In this document: piece after piece, positions 1 through 5,827 of the stretch
Layout of the letters: the number at the start of each line of letters is the position of its first letter
Numbering within the stretch: the first letter of the stretch is position 1
Source of the DNA: a bacterium
Lineage (GTDB): Bacteria > Actinomycetota > Acidimicrobiia > Acidimicrobiales > CATQHL01
Reading direction: 5' to 3'
Assembly: GCA_026713745.1 (NCBI GenBank)
Contig: JAPONU010000305.1
Location: 1 to 9,074, forward strand
DNA: 9,074 nucleotides
Notes under the pieces: model-generated
What the model saw: the letters and a program-made list of their open reading frames with translations, nothing else
Database searches by the model: none
What the model was told of the DNA's origin: nothing
Program-made: the position numbers and the translations under genes

Positions 1-105
1 CGGCGAGGCATGCCTGCGAGGCTGATCGTCGTAACCGCATTCGGCCACGGCTACCAGACCGACGACGGGGTCGCGGTCGTACCGCTGACCGCGTTGAAGC
101 CATGA
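1..105 (+). CDS. 3' end of an unidentified gene (partial)
   Basis: The first plus frame is open from the window edge to a TGA at 103-105 and gives a 34-residue C-terminal tail containing VVTAFGHGYQTDDGVAVVPL. The codon use is G+C-rich and looks coding. The fragment lacks the catalytic part of any protein. The ending (a Gly/Asp turn, then DGV, then a hydrophobic strand and a short Pro-ending tail) is faintly reminiscent of the C-termini of DUF4143-type ATP-binding proteins, but this is only a weak impression. It lies on the same strand as the downstream ATPase gene, 73 bases away. It is probably a separate transcription unit, because a -10-like element occurs in the gap. Confidence 0.5.
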   Translation, partial: RRGMPARLIVVTAFGHGYQTDDGVAVVPLTALKP

Positions 106-148
106 TGCGTCCTGCCTCGCCAGCCACATCGCAGCAGACTCGCGACTG

Positions 149-154
149 TAGAAT
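149..154 (+). promoter_or_regulatory. Candidate -10 element for the defence operon
   Basis: TAGAAT at 149-154 fits a sigma-70 -10 hexamer and is immediately preceded by TG. No convincing -35 hexamer lies 16-18 bases upstream (the sequence there is about ACATCG). If it is used, transcription would start near 161, giving a short leader of about 18 bases that just contains the ribosome binding site. This is inferred from sequence only. Confidence 0.35.
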
Positions 155-163
155 GGCCGATTG

Positions 164-171
164 AAAGGAGG
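164..171 (+). promoter_or_regulatory. Strong ribosome binding site that fixes the ATPase start
   Basis: AAAGGAGG at 164-171 lies 7 bases before the ATG at 179. It overlaps an in-frame upstream TTG (161), so that TTG cannot be the true start. The ATG at 174 is in a different frame. Confidence 0.8.
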
Positions 172-178
172 CCATGCG

Positions 179-1642
179 ATGTCGCCTACCCTCGGCTTTC
201 GTGTTGAGAGCCTCGGCCCCATACGCCACGGCGAGATCAAACTTCATCCTCTCACGCTTCTCATTGGCAAGAACAATACCGGCAAGACCTACATGGCTCA
301 AGTCATCCATGCCGCTCACGAGACTGTCCGAGCACCCATGACTCCATCTCTGGCTCCGCGCCTCAGCGAGACGGAGGTAGCAACTCTTCAGTCAATTGTA
401 TTGGCCGATCAGCCCCCACAGGGCATTAGCTTGCCAGAGTTTGTCGGCGCCAAGGCTCCAACGTGGATCCTAAAGCTACTCAGGCACTCCTCCGAACAGT
501 TCGTCGAGGCTCTTAGAGCCTACTGCAACGTCACGAGGATCGAAGATCTGAACACTTGGAAACAGGAAAGCCGTACTCAGGTTGAGATACGAGAGTACGA
601 CACGAAGTCTTCCTTGTTCGTCTTCGGAATCTCGGATCAGCAACCTGAAGTGAACGAATCTCGGATACAACTTGATGATCCAGCGGTACGCCGGTTGTAC
701 TTTTCTCTGCATTGGATTCTGACCCACTATGACCCTAGCAGTCTGGATCAGTCTGTAGCTGAGACCGAGCGCCGCCGTGATATGATGCTGTCGCTCTCAA
801 CCGACGCTGTAACCGGCGCACTATGGCAGACTTATCTCGATTCCTTGGGATTCTGCACTAGGTCTCGCTACCTTCCTTCCGGAAGGTCTGGGATTATGGC
901 CGCGGCCACCGATGTCATTCGTTCGCGCCTTCAGAATCACCAACTTCCCTCGGCGGGAGGAAGGATGAGCGACGTCTCGCTAGGAAGTGTGCACGGCGAC
1001 TTCCTTTCGTCTCTTCAGTTCCTTCTGGGCCCCAACGGAATTGTAGGTCACGAGAATGCTGATGACGAGTCAATGACTCTCGCCCTTGAGTGCGTCAACG
1101 AAGCCATGTCAGGAGCAGTCGACATCCGGGCCAGTACTGGTGACATGTCGCAACTTGTCTATGAACAGTCCGGCAATACGTTACCACTCAATCGAGCCTC
1201 AGCGATGGTTACAGACTTGGCTCCTCTGTCACTCTGGCTACAGAGGCTAGTTCGGTCTGGCGACTTACTGATCATTGACGAACCAGAGTCCCATCTGCAT
1301 CCTGAGGCAATCCGACTGGTGGCTCGTGCTCTTGTCCGGCTCGTCAACGCAGGTGTGAACGTTCTATGCACGACCCACAGCAACGTATTGCTGCATCAGA
1401 TATCGAATTGCATGCTTGTGGCCAATGTGCCGGACGGCTGCGGGGACCTTACACCTGAAGACGGTATTGCGTCCGAAAAGATCGGAGTGTTCCGTTTTCG
1501 ACAGGAGTCGGACGATAGTGGCGTCACGATTGTCCCAGTTGAGATAGAGACCGACTGGGGTATCCCTGAGGATGAGTACGTCGACAACGCTGAGCACCTC
1601 ATCAACCAGACTGCTGCACTGATCGAAGCGCGCCAGACGTGA
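179..1642 (+). CDS. ABC/OLD-type AAA ATPase of a putative two-gene defence module
   Basis: The 487-residue protein starts at the ATG behind a strong AAAGGAGG site. A Walker A motif GKNNTGKT lies at residues 30-37, right after an N-terminal strand pattern (FRVESLGPIRHG) typical of AAA_15/AAA_21 (OLD/RecF-like) ATPases. A YLPSGRSGIM motif near residues 231-240 recalls the YLPAxRSG segment of that group. An ABC-signature-like region, then Walker B IIDEPESHLHP (D367, E368) and an H-loop TTHS (H400), follow in the expected order. Only about 85 residues follow the H-loop, so there is no TOPRIM nuclease domain as in OLD or GajA proteins. The 3' end overlaps the next gene, which encodes a nuclease-fold protein, so ATP-driven sensing or control of that partner is a reasonable inference. 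The composition is less G+C-rich than the flanks (28 of 60 bases at 541-600), and two TTA codons (1181, 1265) occur, which suggests transfer. The ATPase assignment is secure; the defence role is inferred. Confidence 0.9.
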   Translation: MSPTLGFRVESLGPIRHGEIKLHPLTLLIGKNNTGKTYMAQVIHAAHETVRAPMTPSLAPRLSETEVATLQSIVLADQPPQGISLPEFVGAKAPTWILKLLRHSSEQFVEALRAYCNVTRIEDLNTWKQESRTQVEIREYDTKSSLFVFGISDQQPEVNESRIQLDDPAVRRLYFSLHWILTHYDPSSLDQSVAETERRRDMMLSLSTDAVTGALWQTYLDSLGFCTRSRYLPSGRSGIMAAATDVIRSRLQNHQLPSAGGRMSDVSLGSVHGDFLSSLQFLLGPNGIVGHENADDESMTLALECVNEAMSGAVDIRASTGDMSQLVYEQSGNTLPLNRASAMVTDLAPLSLWLQRLVRSGDLLIIDEPESHLHPEAIRLVARALVRLVNAGVNVLCTTHSNVLLHQISNCMLVANVPDGCGDLTPEDGIASEKIGVFRFRQESDDSGVTIVPVEIETDWGIPEDEYVDNAEHLINQTAALIEARQT

Positions 1643-2112
1643 GTGCCGCAGTCCAGCTGCGCGAGCGACACGAACAGTGCGATTGTCTCGTCGGCAACAC
1701 GTCTGATGGAATTGTCACAAAGCACCAATGTCGGCTAGAGATTGATGGGCTTCAGATCGGAATTGACTGCGACAAGTGCAGGGCCTTCAGCGAGAACGAG
1801 AGGAGGCCAGATTTCATCGCGATCCAGACTGTTGATTCGACAAGCAGCCCCCGATGGTTGGTCGTCGAAATCAAGGGTGTGATGAAGCTTGACGCGCGTG
1901 AACAGGCAGAAGGTGGCCTCCAGACCATTCTTGAACATGACATGTTCAGGTCGGGAATCCAGAGAGCTCGCGTGTGTTTTGCTTTCAAGCAACGCGATCT
2001 CCGCCAAACCGCAGATCGAGATATGCTAAGGAGGCCGTTCAAGTTGCGCGGAAAGGAAGTGCCTGTACTCGTAATTCGCTGCGGCAAGACGATTCCTAAG
2101 CGATGGCAGTGA
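1639..2112 (+). CDS. Small PD-(D/E)XK-fold nuclease, partner of the upstream ATPase
   Basis: The 157-residue protein starts at a GTG that overlaps the ATPase stop codon (GTGA, 1639-1642), a sign of translational coupling and probable stoichiometric partnership. The centre carries a restriction-endonuclease-like signature: PDF (P57, D58), a 14-residue gap, a hydrophobic strand, then EIK (E77, K79), followed by a helix with glutamines (EQAEGGLQ) as in many PD-(D/E)XK nucleases. The N-terminal third holds five cysteines (C14, C16, C31, C44, C47, the last two as CDKC), which could bind a metal or stabilise the fold. There is no signal peptide or membrane segment, so it should be cytoplasmic. I do not recognise a named family. 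The nuclease call rests on the D...E-x-K spacing; substrate (DNA or RNA) and trigger are unknown. It could also be a catalytically restrained regulatory subunit of the restriction enzyme encoded next. Confidence 0.75.
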   Translation: MSAAVQLRERHEQCDCLVGNTSDGIVTKHQCRLEIDGLQIGIDCDKCRAFSENERRPDFIAIQTVDSTSSPRWLVVEIKGVMKLDAREQAEGGLQTILEHDMFRSGIQRARVCFAFKQRDLRQTADRDMLRRPFKLRGKEVPVLVIRCGKTIPKRWQ

Positions 2113-2141
2113 TGCGATCCCGATCATGCGTGAGTACTTGA

Positions 2142-5100
2142 ATGAATAGCTCAGGCACACTGGCAGCGCAGACGGCGGGGCGGCTGTACACGGATCTCCG
2201 CTTGCGAGTCACGGTGGCAGCGCGGGCGAATGATGGGATTCCCCTTGAGGATCATCTGCGCGCACCGGTTCAGGCGCTGGTGGAGTCCGTCGCCGAGGAC
2301 CTCGGATATCCCAAACTGATTCTCGCCGGGGAGATCAGCGGCGCGGTCGAGGGAGCCCGGCCTGACTACACCGCGATGCGGGATGGCTTGGTCATCGGTC
2401 ATATCGAACTCAAGGCACCCGGTGCCGGGGTTGATCCAGATGAGTTCACGGGCCACAACCTGGAACAGTGGCAGCAACTGCGCCACCTACCGAACCTGCT
2501 CTACACCGACGGGATCGACTGGATCCTGTGGCAGGACGGGCTGCAGGTTGCCCGTGCCACAGCATGGACGCCGCCCGGCAAGGGGATCGCCGGCGCCAGG
2601 ATCGAAGCGGAAGACCTGGTGCATCTGCTCGATGCATTCTGTGCTGACGCACCACAAGCCCCATCGACGGCACAGGAACTCGCCAGGGCGACGGCCCGTC
2701 TCTGCCGGGTGCTGCGGAATCTGATCGTTCACACGCTGGAGGCAGGTGGATCGGCAGGGCTGGCCGCCGTGGCCGAGGACTGGCGTGCGTTGCTGTTTCC
2801 GGAGGCGAGCGACGCGGAGTTCGCCGATGCGTACGCGCAGACCATTACGTTTGGGCTGATCGCAGCCCGCGCCGCGGGAGCCGCGCTTACTCCTGGCGCG
2901 GGGCTCACTGCCGGGACGGGGCTCGCCGAAAACGCCGAGCCCACTGCCGGCCCCTCCGCCACTGGCGGCACCCGGCTCGCCGCGGCGGACAGCGTTGCCG
3001 AGCGGGTGGCTCGGGCGACGAAGGTGCTGGACGCCGAGGTGGGACTGATACCGACGGCCCTGAGGGTGCTGTGCTCAGAGAGCGCCATCGGGCCCATCGA
3101 GCCCGCTGTCGAGTCTCTCCTGTCGTTACTCGCCGCCACCGACCCGGCTCTGCTCAACGACGCCGGCGACTGGCTCTACTTCTACGAGGACTTCCTCGCC
3201 CAGTACGACCCCGACCTGCGCAAGGAGTCGGGGTCGTACTACACGCCCGCAGAACTGGTGAAGTTCATGGTGCGCTTGGTGGATGAGGTGCTCAGAACGC
3301 GACTCGGCCAACCGTCGGGATTCGCTGACGAGGCCGTCACGGTCATCGATCCTGCCGTCGGGACCGGCACGTTCCTGCTCCAGATCATCGACCGCATTGC
3401 TTCAACCGTCGAGGAGCGCGACGGCGCCGGCGCCGTGACCGGTGCGCTTCGGAACGCGGCTGAGCGGCTGATCGGGTTCGAACTGCAGACCGGTCCGTAC
3501 AGCGTGGCGCAGTTCCGCACCGGTGCACGCTTCCGTCGCCACGACGTGGACCGAGCACCGCGCGTGCTACTGGCGGACACACTGGCCGACCCCTATACCG
3601 AGGAGGTCCGGCTGGGGTCGATCTATGAGCCGATCAGCCGAGAGCGGCGCGCTGCCAATGATCTGAAGAAGGACACGCCGGTCATGGTCGCCATCGGCAA
3701 CCCGCCTTACCGGGAGCGGGCGAAGGGTCTCGGCGGCTGGGTGGAGAGCGGCAATGAGGACGCCAAGCAGGCAGCGATCCTCGACGATTGGAAGCCGCCG
3801 GCTGATTGGGGCGTTTCGGCCCACGTGTACAACATGTCCAACCTGCTTATCTACTTCTGGCGCTGGGCCACTTGGAAGGTTCTCGAGAACGCTGGCAACA
3901 ACGGCGGAGAATCGCCCGGCGTCGTGTGCTTCGTAACAACAGCAGCATGGTTGAGCGGGGACGGGTTCCAGAAGATGCGCGCTTGGCTGCGGCACTGGTG
4001 CTCGGAGATCTGGGTGGTCTCGCTCTCTCCCGAAGGACATCAACCGGACGTTCCGACCCGGATGTTCGAGCAGGTTCAGCACGAGATCGCCGTGGTCTGT
4101 GCGGTCCGCTCGCCGCAGGCCGACGAGACTCCGGCGACCGTCTGGTTCAGGGAGGTCAAGCCCGGAACTCGCAGCGCCAAGTTCGCCGAGCTGCAGACCA
4201 TCGCTATCGGCGGCGAGGCAGCGGTCACATGGACTCGATGCCCTGACCGGCCGCGAGCACCGTTCAAGCCCGACGGTGAGGAAATCTGGCGGTCCTGCCC
4301 ATCCGTGCACGATCTGTTTCCGTGGTCCTCGCCCGGTGTGCTCGCCAACCGCGGTTGGCCCACAGCGGCGGATTCCGACACGCTCAAGCGGCGCTGGAAT
4401 GAACTCGTCACAGAGCCAGACGCGACCACGAAGAAGGCTCTCTTCGCGGAGACTGACACCCGCACGATCGATCGCGTGTTCAGCACCAATTTCGCCGGCC
4501 AGCCTGACGAACCGGCCGCGACACCGATCTCCTCCGAAACGAATCCTTGCGTGACTCCGATCCGTCTGGCGTGGCGATCGTTTGACCGTCAGTGGATCAT
4601 CCCAGATAGACGGGTTCTAGACAGACCTCGGCCACCGCTCTGGCAAGCGCACGGCAGCCAGCAGATCCACCTGACCTGTATCGAGGACGATCACCCAGAG
4701 AACGGACCGGCGATCACCTTCACGCAACTCCTCCCGGGTCTGCATCACTATCACGGGCGGGGCGGACGCGCGTTTCCGCTCTGGCGCGACAGCACTACAG
4801 CAACCGCGAATCTGACGCCCGAGTTGCTCGGCCATCTCGTCAGCCGTCTCAGCACGGAGGTGACAGCCGAGGACGTGCTGGCCTATCTCGCGGCGGTGTG
4901 CGCCCACCCCGCCTACACGGCTTGGTTCAACGAGGTATCGCCCCACACACCGGGCCTGCGGATTCCCGTCACGGCGGACTGCGACTACTGGTCGATGGCG
5001 GTCGGGATCGGGCGACGGGTCGTCTGGGCACACACGTTCGGCGAACGCTGCGTCGACGCTGACGACGGTCGCCCAGCCGGGCGAGTCCGCCTGCCGGACG

Positions 5101-5555
5101 GACCGCGTCTGCGCCGCGAGACGGGCGAGGGAACCCTCAACCGGACGCTCTTCTTCGACGCCGAAGAGCGTGAACTCCGGATCGGAGAGGGCACCTTCGG
5201 GAACGTCTCCCCAGAGGTGCACGGCTACGAGGTCTCGGGTACCAACGTCGTCAGGTCGTGGTTCAACTACCGCCGGGCCGGCACAGGCAGCCGCGACCCG
5301 AACTCGCTGGAGTCGATCACGCCTGACGGCTGGCGACCCGAATGGGACATCGAACTGCTCGACATCCTCAACGCTCTCACCGCCCTCGTCGCCCTGGAGC
5401 CGGAGCAGGCAGAATTGCTGGCAGAGATAATCGACGGCCCGCAGGTCACCGTCGACGACCTCACAGCCGCCGAAGTGCTGCCGGTCCCGGACGGGGCCAG
5501 GAAAGCGCCGCCGGTCGCCAGGAAACCGAAGCCGGGTCACACGACGCTGGGCTGA
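2142..5555 (+). CDS. Single-chain restriction-modification enzyme (Type IIG-like with Type ISP-like C-terminus)
   Basis: This 1137-residue protein is predicted to cleave unmodified DNA and methylate adenine at its target site. Domains in order: an N-terminal PD-(D/E)XK nuclease with E64, D75 (RPDY) and E89/K91 (IELKAPG); a helical connector, followed by an Ala/Gly/Thr-rich linker at about 242-282; and an N6-adenine methyltransferase with GSYYTP (364-369), the SAM-binding motif DPAVGTGTF (403-411) and the catalytic NPPY (520-523). The C-terminal half ends in the aromatic-rich pattern of Type ISP specificity regions, such as HHYHGRGGRAFPLW and, near the end, YEVSGTNVVRSWFNYRR. No Walker A or helicase motifs are present, unlike LlaGI/LlaBIII-type Type ISP enzymes of about 1600 residues, so cleavage is probably not driven by translocation. 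The start is the first in-frame ATG after a TGA at 2139-2141, with only a weak GTGAG upstream. It follows the small nuclease gene by 29 bases and is probably in the same operon. Confidence 0.9.
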   Translation: MNSSGTLAAQTAGRLYTDLRLRVTVAARANDGIPLEDHLRAPVQALVESVAEDLGYPKLILAGEISGAVEGARPDYTAMRDGLVIGHIELKAPGAGVDPDEFTGHNLEQWQQLRHLPNLLYTDGIDWILWQDGLQVARATAWTPPGKGIAGARIEAEDLVHLLDAFCADAPQAPSTAQELARATARLCRVLRNLIVHTLEAGGSAGLAAVAEDWRALLFPEASDAEFADAYAQTITFGLIAARAAGAALTPGAGLTAGTGLAENAEPTAGPSATGGTRLAAADSVAERVARATKVLDAEVGLIPTALRVLCSESAIGPIEPAVESLLSLLAATDPALLNDAGDWLYFYEDFLAQYDPDLRKESGSYYTPAELVKFMVRLVDEVLRTRLGQPSGFADEAVTVIDPAVGTGTFLLQIIDRIASTVEERDGAGAVTGALRNAAERLIGFELQTGPYSVAQFRTGARFRRHDVDRAPRVLLADTLADPYTEEVRLGSIYEPISRERRAANDLKKDTPVMVAIGNPPYRERAKGLGGWVESGNEDAKQAAILDDWKPPADWGVSAHVYNMSNLLIYFWRWATWKVLENAGNNGGESPGVVCFVTTAAWLSGDGFQKMRAWLRHWCSEIWVVSLSPEGHQPDVPTRMFEQVQHEIAVVCAVRSPQADETPATVWFREVKPGTRSAKFAELQTIAIGGEAAVTWTRCPDRPRAPFKPDGEEIWRSCPSVHDLFPWSSPGVLANRGWPTAADSDTLKRRWNELVTEPDATTKKALFAETDTRTIDRVFSTNFAGQPDEPAATPISSETNPCVTPIRLAWRSFDRQWIIPDRRVLDRPRPPLWQAHGSQQIHLTCIEDDHPENGPAITFTQLLPGLHHYHGRGGRAFPLWRDSTTATANLTPELLGHLVSRLSTEVTAEDVLAYLAAVCAHPAYTAWFNEVSPHTPGLRIPVTADCDYWSMAVGIGRRVVWAHTFGERCVDADDGRPAGRVRLPDGPRLRRETGEGTLNRTLFFDAEERELRIGEGTFGNVSPEVHGYEVSGTNVVRSWFNYRRAGTGSRDPNSLESITPDGWRPEWDIELLDILNALTALVALEPEQAELLAEIIDGPQVTVDDLTAAEVLPVPDGARKAPPVARKPKPGHTTLG

Positions 5556-5566
5556 GTCCGCTCCCG

Positions 5567-5594
5567 CCGACCGGCTGAAGTTGATCGCCGTCGG
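5567..5594 (+). terminator. Hairpin just after the restriction-modification gene, possible terminator
   Basis: CCGA(C)CGGC at 5567-5575 can pair with GCCGTCGG at 5587-5594. This gives an 8-bp G+C-rich stem with one bulged C and an 11-base loop, starting 11 bases past the stop codon. No T-run follows, so a classical intrinsic terminator is not shown; T-poor hairpins do occur downstream of genes in actinomycetes. Confidence 0.35.
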
Positions 5595-5610
5595 GAAGCT
5601 GCCGAGTTCA

Positions 5611-5696
5611 TTCTCCGGACACCCGCTCCGGCGATTCGTTATACCCATTTATGCAAATAATTCTCCAATATTCTCCAAACAATAGTTGTCTTCTCC
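5611..5696. promoter_or_regulatory. Four TTCTCC boxes in helical phase upstream of the HNH gene
   Basis: TTCTCC occurs at 5611, 5661, 5671 and 5691, so the spacings are 50, 10 and 20 bases, all multiples of about one DNA turn. Two of them sit in a perfect ATTCTCCAA repeat (5660-5668 and 5670-5678), and the last overlaps the -35/spacer of the promoter at 5686-5714. The surrounding stretch (about 5633-5690) is the most AT-rich of the window. This would suit a repressor or activator binding one face of the helix. No binding family can be named from sequence. Confidence 0.35.
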
Positions 5697-5714
5697 GCTG
5701 ACACGTGCTAGAGT
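5686..5714 (+). promoter_or_regulatory. Sigma-70-like promoter for the DUF222/HNH gene
   Basis: TTGTCT (5686-5691) and TAGAGT (5709-5714) are separated by exactly 17 bases, a good housekeeping-sigma match immediately after an AT-rich stretch. Transcription would begin near 5721, leaving a leader of about 107 bases before the ATG at 5828. Confidence 0.6.
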
Positions 5715-5827
5715 ACTGCGTACCGGTCATCGATCCTCGCCGCAGCGGAGATTGGGCTTCCCCGAACCGGCTTGTCGGCACCGTCGACGCGAAGTCCATA
5801 CCGATGCACTCCTGCGAGGAGCACACG

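Noticed and set aside
161..178. TTG at 161 as the ATPase start
   Set aside because: It overlaps the ribosome binding site that serves the ATG at 179.
875..886. Perfect 12-base palindrome CCTTCCGGAAGG inside the ATPase gene
   Set aside because: It lies in the conserved coding motif YLPSGRSG and there is no second copy or regulatory context; probably incidental.
179..2112. Assignment of the ATPase/nuclease pair to Gabija, OLD, PARIS or Septu
   Set aside because: The ATPase ends about 85 residues after the H-loop with no TOPRIM, and the partner shows a PD-(D/E)XK signature rather than UvrD, DUF4435 or HNH motifs.
5615..5631. CCGGA/TCCGG hairpin as terminator of the restriction gene
   Set aside because: Only 5 bp and 60 bases past the stop; the stem at 5567-5594 is better placed and stronger.
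5705..5827. Upstream GTG start for the HNH protein (41 extra residues)
   Set aside because: The GTG overlaps the likely -10 element, while the ATG at 5828 has a strong GAGGAG 6 bases before it.
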